DNA from: CAWFGS01 sp963815535
GTDB lineage: Bacteria; Pseudomonadota; Alphaproteobacteria; Sphingomonadales; Sphingomonadaceae
Direction of reading: 5' to 3'
DNA length: 64,000 nt
Assembly: GCA_963815535.1 (NCBI GenBank)
Contig: CAWFGS010000001.1
Location: 496,001 to 560,000 of the forward strand
Below, piece by piece: positions 47,182 to 56,507 of this stretch. A program made the translations under genes and the position numbers. Below the pieces are notes generated by a model, which saw only the letters and a program-made list of their open reading frames with translations, searched no databases and had not been told where the DNA came from. Position 1 is the stretch's first letter. Each line of letters begins with the position of its first letter.

Positions 47182-47992
47182 ATGCATGAAACCGCCTATG
47201 CCAAGATCAATCTGGCGTTGCATGTCCGTGCGCGGCGGGACGATGGCTATCACGAATTGGAAACGCTGTTCGCGTTCGTCGATCGCGGCGACCGGCTGAC
47301 CGCGCGCCCTGCCGAAGCCGACACGTTGCAGATTCACGGCGAGTTTGCGCCGCAACTGACCGGCTCTATCGGCAATATCGTTTCCGCCGCACTGAACGGT
47401 TTGCCACGCGATGACGGACTTGCGATCGATTTGGAAAAGAACCTGCCTGTCGCGGCTGGGCTTGGCGGCGGGTCGGCGGATGCAGGGGCGGTGTTCCGCA
47501 TCGTGCGCGACCTGTATGGCTTGCCCGACGACTGGCGCGAACCGCGCGGCGAAATTGGGCGCGGACGTGCCCGCCTGCGTCGATAGCGTGACATGCATCG
47601 GGCGCGGCACGGGAGCGGATCTGGAGCCGGTCGACAGCGACATCGCCGGCACACCAGTCCTGCTGATAAACCCCCGCACGCCGCTTTCCACGGCCGACGT
47701 GTTCGCGCGGTGGGACGGCAGGGACCATGGACCGCTGGCGGATGGCGATGTGCGGATCAATAATGCATCAGCGGCCGCAACGATCTCGAAACCGCGGCGA
47801 TCGATCTATGCCCGACGATCGGTGATGTGCTGGCGGCGCTGGGCGAGACCGACCCTACGGTGACACCGCATGTCCGGTTCCGGCGCGACATGTTTCGCCC
47901 TTTACGACACCGAAGCGCAATGCCGCGCCGCGTCCGACCGTATCGCTCAAACCCATGCCCGATGGTGGCAAATGTCTGGAACCCTTCGATGA
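47182..47992 (+). CDS. ispE: 4-diphosphocytidyl-2-C-methyl-D-erythritol kinase IspE (four extra bases)
   Basis: GHMP kinase of the MEP isoprenoid pathway. Seen: TAYAKINLALHVRARRDDGY and HELETLFAFVDRGD, the ATP loop NLPVAAGLGGGSADAGAVFR, KLGADVPACVDSVTCIGRGT, GTPVLLINPRTPLSTADVF, NDLETAAIDLCPTIGDVLAA and, after correction, MSGSGATCFALYDTEAQCRA. Extra bases: near 47542-47546, two between about 47755 and 47785, and one at 47866-47867. The corrected frame ends MSGTLR and overlaps the next gene by 4 nt (ATGA). About 268 aa. An essential step, so a true pseudogene is very unlikely. Confidence 0.92.
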
Positions 47993-48718
47993 ACGATTTT
48001 CAACCCTATCGCCAGGTCGGCGCGGCCCGCCCCGGTGAGATAATCTGCGTCGCCGATCACGCGTCGAACTTCGTGCCCGACGATATCGAGCTGGGCGTAT
48101 CGCTTGCCCGGATGCAGACGCATATCGCGCTGGACTTGGGAGTGGAGGGGGTCGCCGAACGTCTGGCGCGCAGGCATGCGATGCCCGCCCATATCGCCAC
48201 CGTCAGCCGCCTCGTATGCGATCTCCACCGCACGGAAATGGACGACAATCTGATCCCCGCCAGCAGCGACGGCCAGATTATCGCAGGCAATATCGGCGCG
48301 AACCGCGACCGGCGGATCGAACGGTTCCACCGCCCCTATCATGACGCGCTGGACGCGTTCGTCACTGCCGCGAAACCCGCCTTGATTGTGGCATTGCACA
48401 GCTTCACGCCGGAATTGGAGCATCGGACGGAGGAACGGCCATGGCAAGTTGCGCTGTTGTACAATCGGGACGATCGCGCTGCCCGCCATGCCATACGCTT
48501 CTTCACCGAACAGCGCCTGACGGTGGGCGACAATCAACCCTATTCCGGTAAGGAGTTGAACGCGACGATGGACCGTCACGCCGAAGCGCGCGGTATACCC
48601 TATCTGACTATCGAAATCCGTCAGGACCAGATCCGCAGCGAAGCCCAGCAGGCGCGATGGGCGGCGCATGATCGCCGACGTCGCCGGGCGCACGGCGCAG
48701 GCGCTGCGATACGGATAA
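47989..48718 (+). CDS. N-formylglutamate amidohydrolase family protein (one frame break)
   Basis: Family members hydrolyse N-formylglutamate or related amides. Seen: IICVADHASNFVPDDIELGV, SRLVCDLHRTEMDDNLIPAS, RFHRPYHDALDAF, LIVALHSFTPELEHRTEERP and IPYLTIEIRQDQIRSEAQQA. An extra base near 48667 (GCG-GCG-ATG-ATC expected) hides the true C-terminus IADVAGRTAQALRYG. Corrected length is 242 aa. No other histidine-degradation genes are nearby, so the natural substrate is open. ATG overlaps the ispE stop. Confidence 0.88.
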
Positions 48719-48757
48719 GGCTCCCGCTCGACATGATTTGCTGATAGGCGCGGCGGC

Positions 48758-50480
48758 ATGACCTACCAATTCGACAAATCGAAATTGCCCAGTCGGCATG
48801 TCTCCGTCGGCCCTGAACGCGCGCCGCATCGGTCCTACTATTACGCGATGGGCATGACGCAGGAACAGATCGCGCAGCCCTTCGTCGCGGTCGCGTCCGC
48901 CGGGAACGACAGCGCGCCATGCAACACCGCGCTGGATGCGCAAGCCAATATTTGCCGGACCGGAGTGGAACAGGGCGGCGGCACGCCTCGCCGGTTCAAC
49001 ACCATCACGGTGACGGACGGGATCGCGATGGGGCATCAGGGCATGAAAAGCTCCCTGGTCAGCCGGGAAGTCATCGCAGACTCCATCGAACTGTCGGTGC
49101 GCGGCCATTGTTACGACGCGCTGGTCGGTTTCGCCGGATGCGACAAGAGCTTGCCCGGTATGATGATGGCCATGCTGCGCCTCAATATCCCAAGCATATT
49201 CGTTTACGGCGGATCGATCTTGCCGGGTCGCTTCGAAGATCGGGACGTCACGGTGGTCGATGTGTTCGAAGCGGTCGGCCAGTTCGAAGCGGGCAATTGC
49301 CCCTTGCAACAACTGACCGCGTTGGAAAAAGTCGCGTGTCCCGGCCACGGCGCGTGCGGCGGGCAATTCACCGCGAACACGATGGCTTGCGTCGGGGAGG
49401 CGATCGGATTGTCCTTGCCGAACAGCAACATGGCGCCCGCACCTTACAGATCGCGTGAGGAGGTGGCAGTGGGCGCGGGGCAACAGGTCATGTCCCTGCT
49501 GGAACATAATATCCGCCCGCGCGACATCTGTACGAAGGCCGCTTTCGAAAATGCCGCCCGCGTGGTGGCCGCGACCGGCGGTTCGACCAACGCCGCGCTG
49601 CATTTGCCCGCGATGGCCAGCGAATGCGGTATTGCGTTCGACCTGTTCGATGTTGCCGAAATCTTCAAATCGACGCCCTATATCGCCGACCTTAAACCTG
49701 GCGGCAATTACGTGGCGCGCGACATGCACGATGCGGGCGGCGTTTATATGCTGATGAAAACGATGTTGGATGGCGGCTACCTCGATCCCGAACCGATGAC
49801 CGTGACGGGCAAGTCTCTTGGCGAAAATCTGGCAGAGATTACCTGGAACCCGGACCAGAAGGTCATCCACGACATTCACACACCGTTGAGCAAAACGGGC
49901 GGCGTGGTCGGCCTTCGCGGTAGCCTGGCCCCCGAAGGCGCGATCGTGAAAGTCGCCGGGATGGAACGGTTGCAGTTCACCGGCCCTGCGCGCGTGTTCG
50001 AATGCGAAGAGGACGCGTTTGCGGCAGTAAAGGCGCGCGATATCGCAGAAGGCAGCGTGCTCGTCATCCGATACGAAGGGCCGAAGGGCGGCCCCGGCAT
50101 GCGCGAGATGCTGTCTACCACCGCCGCATTGTATGGGCAGGGTATGGGCGAGAAAGTCGCTCTCATCACCGATGGGCGCTTCTCCGGCGCGACGCGGGGG
50201 TTCTGCATCGGCCATGTCGGGCCGGAAGCGGCCGATGGCGGCCCGATCGCCCTGGTCGAAAATGGCGATATCATTGCGATCGACGCGGAAGCGGGCACGA
50301 TCGATTTGCAGGTTGCGCCCGAAACGCTGCGCGATCGGTTGGCAGCGCTGGCAACCGCGCGATCACGATTACCAATCGGGCACGTTGTGGCGGTATGCCC
50401 GCAACGTCGGATCGGCGCGCGGTGGGGCGATCACACATCCAGGGGCGGAGGCGGAAACGCATGTTTACGCGGATATCTAG
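48758..50480 (+). CDS. ilvD: Dihydroxy-acid dehydratase IlvD (one frame break)
   Basis: Iron-sulfur enzyme of branched-chain amino-acid synthesis. Seen: the three cysteine regions NDSAPCNTALDAQAN, FAGCDKSLPGMMMAMLRLNI and PGHGACGGQFTANTMACVGE, then VVAATGGSTNAALHLPAMAS, YEGPKGGPGMREMLSTTAAL and ALITDGRFSGATRGFCIGHV. An extra base at about 50346-50349 (GCA-GCG-TGG-CAA expected) hides the real end WRYARNVGSARGGAITHPGA and ETHVYADI. Corrected length is 573 aa. It overlaps the following lipoprotein gene by 20 bases. A relation to 6-phosphogluconate dehydratase was considered, but IlvD fits better. Confidence 0.93.
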
Positions 50481-50826
50481 TATCGTCGGCGTGTTGGCGT
50501 TCGTATCCGCCTGTGCCGATGCGGAAACTCAGCCGCAAGCCGAACCCGGCGCGGAACGGATCGCTTGCGCGATCGGGGAGGGCAGCCAGTTCGCCGACGA
50601 CTGCCTGGTCGAACGCAGCGACCAGAACGGCAAATTGGTGCTGGTGGTTCGCCATGCCGATGGCGGAATCAGGCGGTTCGAACAACTGCCAGCCGGGCAG
50701 GGGTTGGCCACGGCGGATGGCGTGGAAGAAGCGGCCCAGACTTTACAGGACGGGGTGCTGCAGATTTCCGTCGGGCAGGATCGCTATCGCTTCCCGGCGC
50801 GGTCCATCGATGACACAAGTTCTTAG
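50461..50826 (+). CDS. Small putative lipoprotein
   Basis: 121 aa with a short signal peptide and a lipobox-like SAC (MFTRISSIVGVLAFVSAC). The mature part is small and polar (ADGGIRRFEQLPAGQGLATA; ISVGQDRYRFPARSIDD). No family recognised. The ATG lies inside the end of ilvD and the stop is 13 bases before the methyltransferase gene, so all three may be one transcript. Confidence 0.75.
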   Translation: MFTRISSIVGVLAFVSACADAETQPQAEPGAERIACAIGEGSQFADDCLVERSDQNGKLVLVVRHADGGIRRFEQLPAGQGLATADGVEEAAQTLQDGVLQISVGQDRYRFPARSIDDTSS

Positions 50827-50839
50827 ATTGCCCTGACAA

Positions 50840-52066
50840 ATGTCTGGCAACAATGAAATAATTCGCATCGCGGCGAAGGGTGACGGTGTCACTGCCGATG
50901 GTCGCCATTTTGCGCGCGCAGTGACGGGCGATACGATCGATGCCGATGGGACGGTCGTCGCCGGGCCGCATCATGTCGCGCCCCCTTGCCCGCATTTCCC
51001 CCAATGCGGCGGTTGCCAATTGCAGGACGCCGACGAAGCGGCACTCGCCATGTTCGTGACGGACCGTGTACAGAATGCGGCACGCGGGCAGGAAATTACC
51101 GTCGGCGAATGGCTGCCCACGCATCTTTCCCCGCCCAAATCGCGACGCCGTGCAACCTTGCATGCAAGCGGCGGAAAAGGGCGCCCGCTGATCGGCTTTC
51201 GCGAAAGCCGATCGCATAAAATCGTCGATATGCGAGAATGCCATATTCTGCACCCCGACTTGTTCGCGGTGGTCGGGGCCATACGCGGATTGCTGGCGGG
51301 GCGGGGCGGAAAATATGCAGTCGATATCGATCTGACCCTGATCGAAGGCGGCGTCGATTGCGGATTTCGCAATCTGGCGGTGGATGGGTTGGAACAGACC
51401 GAGGCATTGCTGGTTTTCGCACGCGATCACGCCCTGGCGCGGGTGACCGTCGATCATGGTTATGGGGCGGAGGCGATTTGGGAGCCTGAACCCGCCCGCG
51501 TTCGGATCGGGCGGGTGTCCGTCCCCTTTCCATCGGGCAGTTTCCTGCAGGCGACGGCCGATGGGGAAGATGTACTTGTATCCACCGTGCGCGACTGGCT
51601 CGATGACAGCCGTACGGTTGCCGATTTGTTTGCAGGTTTGGGCACGTTCGCGTTCGGGCTCGCGAGCCGTGCCAAGGTGTTGGCGGTGGAGGCATCGCGT
51701 GACGCGCATTTCGCTTGCAAATCGGCGGCAGGCAATGCGGGTCTGCCGGTTCATTCCCTCCATCGCGACCTGTTTCGCAATCCGTTGACGACGGACGAGC
51801 TGAACCGGTTCGATGCCGTGATCCTCGATCCCCCGCGGGCCGGCGCGCGCGAACAGGTTCAGGCCTTGGCCGGCAGTACGGTCGGCAAAATCGCCTATGT
51901 CAGTTGCAACCCATCGAGCTGGGCGCGCGATGCCGCGACCTTGATCGGCGACGGTTATCGATTGGCGCAGGTCCGCCCCGTCGGCCAGTTTCGCTGGGCC
52001 ACCCATGTCGAACTCGCCAGCCTGTTTGTACGCGATGGTGCGAGCGGCGGCGGATCGCTAGATTAG
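50840..52066 (+). CDS. Class I SAM-dependent RNA m5U methyltransferase (RumA/TrmA family)
   Basis: Methylates C5 of a uridine in rRNA or tRNA. 408 aa, intact. An iron-sulfur site is seen in PPCPHFPQCGGCQLQDADEA (C-x5-CGGC); the methyltransferase domain shows VADLFAGLGTFAFGLA, DAVILDPPRAGAREQV and the catalytic cysteine in AYVSCNPSSWARDAATLIGD. The N-terminal TRAM domain expected in RlmD is short (IRIAAKGDGVTADGRHFARA). The target nucleotide cannot be told. Its stop overlaps by four bases the stop of the convergent XrtA hydrolase 1 gene. Confidence 0.92.
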   Translation: MSGNNEIIRIAAKGDGVTADGRHFARAVTGDTIDADGTVVAGPHHVAPPCPHFPQCGGCQLQDADEAALAMFVTDRVQNAARGQEITVGEWLPTHLSPPKSRRRATLHASGGKGRPLIGFRESRSHKIVDMRECHILHPDLFAVVGAIRGLLAGRGGKYAVDIDLTLIEGGVDCGFRNLAVDGLEQTEALLVFARDHALARVTVDHGYGAEAIWEPEPARVRIGRVSVPFPSGSFLQATADGEDVLVSTVRDWLDDSRTVADLFAGLGTFAFGLASRAKVLAVEASRDAHFACKSAAGNAGLPVHSLHRDLFRNPLTTDELNRFDAVILDPPRAGAREQVQALAGSTVGKIAYVSCNPSSWARDAATLIGDGYRLAQVRPVGQFRWATHVELASLFVRDGASGGGSLD

Positions 52067-52861
52067 GCGCGCAACGCGGCCAGCAATTGCTGTTGCAGCC
52101 ACTGCGCCGATTGCTCTTCCACATATGCATGGGTGGCATTCTCGCAGCGGACGATGCGATCGTCGTCGTTCGGCCAATGTTCGGCAAAAGCCGCCGCCGT
52201 GCGATCCCGCCCCGCCAGCAGTATGATCACCCGGCCAGTATATTGCGCTAGGCCCCGTTCGATCTCCTCCGCCAAGGAAGATTGGGCGGATTTGCTCCGA
52301 GCCGCACTGACCAGACCGCTCGCCAGCTTTCGCATATCGACCCCGCCGCGTGCCAGACGCAGCAATTCTCGCGGGTTTTTCAGTTTTTCGAGATACCTGC
52401 TTCGCACTGCGGATGGCGGCATGGCGTCACCGACGCCAGCGGTAACGCCTGCGTTCTCGTCGATCGTCCAAGGGTTGCGACAGCACCAGACCGTCGCAAT
52501 CGAACCCCTCTCCCAACATCAAGGCGCTGGCCGCGTCGCAATTGCCGAAGCCGACGACCCGTTCCATATGCGGCGCGAGCGCGCGGAAGGCCGACAGGGC
52601 GGCGGTAATATCGACGGCGCTTTTGCGAAAACCGCGATTTTCACCGGTACTGTCACCCACGCCGCGACGATCGAAACGAAATACGGGAAAGCCGGCTTTT
52701 GCGATTTTTGCGGCCAACATCGCTTGCCCGCGAAAGGCGCCGCTGCGGATTTCATTGCCGCCGGTAACCATCAGCAACCCGCGCGATCCGGGGGCCATAT
52801 CCATCGATCCGGCCAGCATCTCATTGCCGCAGGGGAAGGTCAGATGATGCCGCGCGGTCAT
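52063..52861 (-). CDS. XrtA-system-associated alpha/beta hydrolase 1 (one frame break)
   Basis: Matches hydrolases linked to exosortase A loci (TIGR03100 from memory). Seen: HHLTFPCGNEMLAGSMDMAP, RFDRRGVGDSTGENRGFRKS, the nucleophile elbow VVGFGNCDAASALMLGE with Cys where serine is usual, LVLSQP, and C-terminal IILLAGRDRTAAAFAEHW and NATHAYVEEQ holding the likely Asp and His. An extra base at 52470-52471 (plus strand AA) breaks it; corrected, QPWTIDENAGVTAGVGDAMP joins the halves. About 265 aa. Last gene of the minus-strand arm. Confidence 0.85.
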
Positions 52862-52874
52862 GGAAAAACGCTCA

Positions 52875-53555
52875 TCATGGCACCATCATGCCCATTGCGA
52901 CGATCGCGGCCAATGCATCGGCCTGGTCGCCGTCGTAATTCGGTTCGGCCCTCAACCATAATCCCGCCCCGCCGATATCGGTTTGCTCGATAATGGTGTG
53001 CTGTGTGCCGGGGATGAAAGCGGCGTGTTGCAATTGGCCGAACATCGCCGCGCCGATGCGCCAGCCCGATAGGGCAATACCGTCGCGGTTCGCACCCTTC
53101 GTCAGCGCCTTCGTCGTTTCCGCCACACCGTTTTCGCGCGAGGCAAGGATGCGCGCGCGCATCATTCCGCGCAGCAATTTCGCGCCCGATTGCGGTGTAT
53201 AGGCCCATCCCGGCAAATCGGCGGGCATCAGCATCGCACCCGACCTGACCGCGAGGCAGTGTGTGGGCGAAAAGACCGCGACAAGCTGCGCGACCGCATC
53301 GCGCCAAACATTGAGATCCTGCTTTGCCAGGGATTGGCTGCTTTCGTTGCACCCCGGCAGATCGGGCAGGATCGCGTCGATACCGGCCAGGTTCAAACGA
53401 CGGCCGACTTCCGCCAGAAAACGGCGCATCTTGTTGGCATCGTCGAACAAGGGGGGAATGATGAGCAGGCGGGCATCGCGCCCTTCGTCATAGGTAACCG
53501 CCAGCTCTTCGACCACGCCGCCATCGGGCAATCGGGACGGCCAGCTTCCGATCAT
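52875..53555 (-). CDS. XrtA-system-associated hydrolase 2 (short member)
   Basis: 226 aa, intact. The pattern IPPLFDDANKMRRFLAEVGR, ILPDLPGCNESSQSLAKQ and LNVWRDAVAQLVAVF matches the second hydrolase family of exosortase A loci (TIGR03101 from memory). The nucleophile region is weak (CLAVRSGAMLMP), and the protein seems shorter than typical members, so its catalytic state is doubtful. It lies between the acyl carrier protein gene (three bases) and hydrolase 1. Confidence 0.78.
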   Translation of the reverse strand: MIGSWPSRLPDGGVVEELAVTYDEGRDARLLIIPPLFDDANKMRRFLAEVGRRLNLAGIDAILPDLPGCNESSQSLAKQDLNVWRDAVAQLVAVFSPTHCLAVRSGAMLMPADLPGWAYTPQSGAKLLRGMMRARILASRENGVAETTKALTKGANRDGIALSGWRIGAAMFGQLQHAAFIPGTQHTIIEQTDIGGAGLWLRAEPNYDGDQADALAAIVAMGMMVP

Positions 53556-53558
53556 GCG

Positions 53559-53912
53559 TTACGCTTGGACGGCTTTCATTTCGGCAAACGCCAGCAACCC
53601 GCCATAGGTTTCCAGCATTTCGCCATCGACATCTTCATCGTCGATGATGATGTCGAGCCGATCCTCCATCTCGGTCAACAAACCGGCAACCGCCATCGAA
53701 TCCAGTTCCGGAACATGGCCGAACAGGCCTGTCTGGGTATCAAATTTGCGGACGGCATCCTTGTCGAGCCCCAGTACATCGCACAATATCTGGCGCAATT
53801 TCATATCGATTGCGGCGCGCGATGCGGCAACTCCCTCCATCGCCACGGGAGCTTGCGTTTCGCCATCGGTGGCCCCGGCTGGCGGTTGATTTGAATGGCC
53901 GGGGATAGTCAT
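53559..53912 (-). CDS. Acyl carrier protein, XrtA-system type
   Basis: 117 aa. The carrier fold shows the phosphopantetheine serine in VPELDSMAVAGLLTEMEDRL, preceded by KLRQILCDVLGLDKDAVRKF and followed by DIIIDDEDVDGEMLETYGGL. The N-terminal 40 residues are disordered and longer than usual. ATG has GAGACG upstream. It would carry an acyl group between the ligase and a transferase in this locus; this is inferred from context. Confidence 0.85.
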   Translation of the reverse strand: MTIPGHSNQPPAGATDGETQAPVAMEGVAASRAAIDMKLRQILCDVLGLDKDAVRKFDTQTGLFGHVPELDSMAVAGLLTEMEDRLDIIIDDEDVDGEMLETYGGLLAFAEMKAVQA

Positions 53913-53967
53913 CGTCTCGCAATTTCCCTGAAAAGCAGCGTCGGCGCCCCTAGCCGGGCAATCGCTT

Positions 53968-54937
53968 TCACGCAAGCCGCCGCCGCAGCCGAACCGCCGC
54001 CAGCTTGGCCAATGCAGGCCAGGCGCTGGGTTGGCGCGGATCGAGGCAGTCGATCACAAAACGCGGGCGGACCGTTTCCATCCAGTCCGCCTTGTACCGG
54101 TCGTTCCCAGTTCCAAAATCGATCAATTCGACGCCGTCTTTATCCATGGCGTGCTCGAACAGGGCGGCGGATAGGGTCGTTCCGGCGGACAGGTTAGCAT
54201 GCGCTTCGCGATGGGCGAGCTTGTGTATGTAGGCGGTGCCGTTTTCGACCGTCCAGAACTGTGCGGCGACCGCTTCGTGTCCGTGCATCGCGATGGCGAG
54301 GCGGATACGTCCCGCATCCCCTTCCGCGCAAGCGAAGGCGCGTAGCAAAGCCGGCGCGCCTTCGCCGGGTTTCCAGCTTTCGGCGTAGATGTCTTCGTAA
54401 TGCTGCCAGGCGGCCTCTTTGAAATGCCGGAATATCTGCACATCGACTTTCTTCGCCTTGCGTTTCAGCGTCGTTCGCATCCGGCCGGGGCGGCCTTGCC
54501 AATATTCAGCGAACGACCGGCCATCGACATGCAGCACATGGTTTTCGTCGCATCGTTCGACACGAACCTGCCAGCCTGCGCGGCGGAACGCATCGGCAAA
54601 CAGCGTGGCCGACCCGTCCTCGTCCGGCACGGGCCACACAGTCACGCGGTGCGTTCGTTTACGAAGATCGTTTGCCAGACCTGCCAGCAATTCGCCGTTC
54701 GACCCGATCGCCCGCCAAGCGAAACTGTACCAGTTCCGCAACGCCTCCAACCGCCCATTTGCATGCTGCAAGGGCAGGATCACGGAACTCACTATCGTTT
54801 TGAGCGACGGCATAGAGTGGCTTTGCGCCGCCATCTTCCAGCAAGGCGAACCAATCGGCACGGTCGAACGGTCCGCCATCGGGCGTGGTCGGCACTTGCA
54901 ACTCGTTAACCGTGTCGTGATAGCGCAGAGTGACCAA
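53968..54937 (-). CDS. GNAT/BioF2-like acyltransferase in XrtA locus (one frame break)
   Basis: 322 aa. N-terminal half: RYHDTVNELQVPTTPDGGPF, DRADWFALLEDG. C-terminal half: GRMRTTLKRKAKKVDVQIFR, YEDIYAESWKPGEG, AQFWTVENGTAYIHKLAHRE, ANLSAGTTLSAALFEHAMDK and IDFGTGNDRYKADWMETVRP, the acetyltransferase-6 pattern seen in FemAB-like and BioF2-like proteins. An extra base at 54784-54785 (plus strand GG) breaks the frame; corrected it reads SEFVILPLQHANGRLE. The start is probably TTG at 54937, preceded by AAAGGGA, because an ATG further up would run into the divergent ligase gene. Confidence 0.82.
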
Positions 54938-54965
54938 TCCAACCGTCCCTTTTGCCGGAGCCTGA

Positions 54966-56507
54966 ATGCCCCCCGCGCCACCGTCTGCCGATACGCCGCA
55001 CGCAAAACCCATCGATCACCTGATCGAGTTCGGCAAAGGCGACGCGCCTGCATTGGTGTTGCGCGACGGCACGTTATCCTACGATGCGTTAAGGGACCGT
55101 GTCGGCGCAATGGCGGCATGGTTGAAAGCGCACCCTTTCGAAACCGGCGCACGGGTGGCGAGCTGGGCTGCGAAAGGCGAATTGACGTGTCTGTTGCCAT
55201 TGGCCGCACCGCGCGCCGGGCTGGTGCATGTGCCGATCAACCCGCTGTTGAAGCGGGCGCAGGTCGCGCATATTCTGGCGGATTGCGACGCCAGCCTGAT
55301 CGTCGGCACGCAATCGCGAATGCAATCGCTGAATGACGGCGACGTACCCGACGAGTGCGCCCAAATAGATGAAGGCGAGGCGATTTCGGCGATCTCGCAA
55401 CATGGCGACCGCTTGCCGCCATCCATTGCGGATACGGACACGCTCGCGGCGATACTTTATACCAGCGGATCGACCGGCAAGCCCAAGGGAGTGATGCTCA
55501 GCCACGCCAATCTGTGGCTCGGTGCTGCCAGCGTTGCGGATTATCTTGCCATGCGCGCGGATGATGTGGTGCTGGCCGTCCTGCCGCTCAGCTTCGATTA
55601 CGGGCAGAACCAGCTGTTTGAACGCATGGATGGCGGGCGCCAGTGTCGTGCCGCTCGATTACCTGTTCCCGCGCGATGTGATGAAGGCGGTGGCGGCGCA
55701 TGGCATCACGACGCTAGCCGCCGTGCCGCCACTGTGGCGTCAATTGGTCGATATCGAATGGTCCGATGCAGCAAAACTGCCGCTGCGCCGCCTGACCAAC
55801 AGCGGGGGTGCGCTGGATGCCGGGACTGGTCGTGCGCTGCGTTCGTTGCTGCCCGATGCGCGGTTGTTCGCGATGTACGGCCTGACGGAAGCGTTTCGTT
55901 CGACGTTCCTCGATCCCGATCTGATCGATACGCATCCGACCTCGATGGGGAGGGCGATACCTCATGCAGAGATTATCGTTGCGGATTCGGACGGCCGGGA
56001 ATGCGCGGCGGGGCAGGCGGGCGAACTGGTCCATTGCGGTCCGCTGGTTTCGCTGGGTTACTGGAACGATCCCGAACGCACGGCGGAGCGGTTCCGGCCT
56101 GCACCGGCACACGCGCAGCATGGCGGCACGGCGGTATGGTCCGGCGATACCGTGCGCCGCGACGATGACGGTTTGCTCTATTTCGTCGGACGCAGCGATG
56201 CCATGATCAAAAGTGCGGGCAACCGGATCAGCCCGCAGGAAATCGAGGATGCGGCGCTGGCGATCCGGTCTGGTAGCAGACGCGGTCGCGTTCGGCGTCC
56301 CCGACGATACGTTGGGACAGGCGATACAGTTGATCGTGCGGGGCGATAATTCCTCTTCGGGGTTCGAAGACCGGCTACGCCAGGCGCTTGCGAAAGAACT
56401 GCCCAATTTCATGCAACCCCGGCAAATCCATCTGGCGCGACACGATGCCCGTCAACGCGAACGGCAAGCTGGATCGTGCGGCGTTGATTGCGGAGGCAAT
56501 GCGATGA
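54966..56507 (+). CDS. Acyl-CoA ligase, XrtA-system type (three frame breaks)
   Basis: AMP-forming ligase. Seen: ALVLRDGTLSYDALRDRVGA, the P-loop AAILYTSGSTGKPKGVMLSH, VLPLSFDYGQNQLFE, ARLFAMYGLTEAFRSTFLDP, SGDTVRRDDDGLLYFVGRSD, MIKSAGNRISPQEIEDAAL and the end VNANGKLDRAALIAEAMR. Matches the ligase of exosortase A loci (TIGR03098 from memory). Extra bases at 55632-55633, 56265-56266 and about 56434-56438. Corrected 512 aa. It starts 28 bases from the divergent GNAT gene, a shared control region, and overlaps the decarboxylase gene by 4 nt. Confidence 0.88.

Noticed and set aside
48608..50215. 535-codon open frame on the minus strand opposite ilvD
   Set aside because: Antisense shadow of a well-conserved dehydratase; no recognisable protein.
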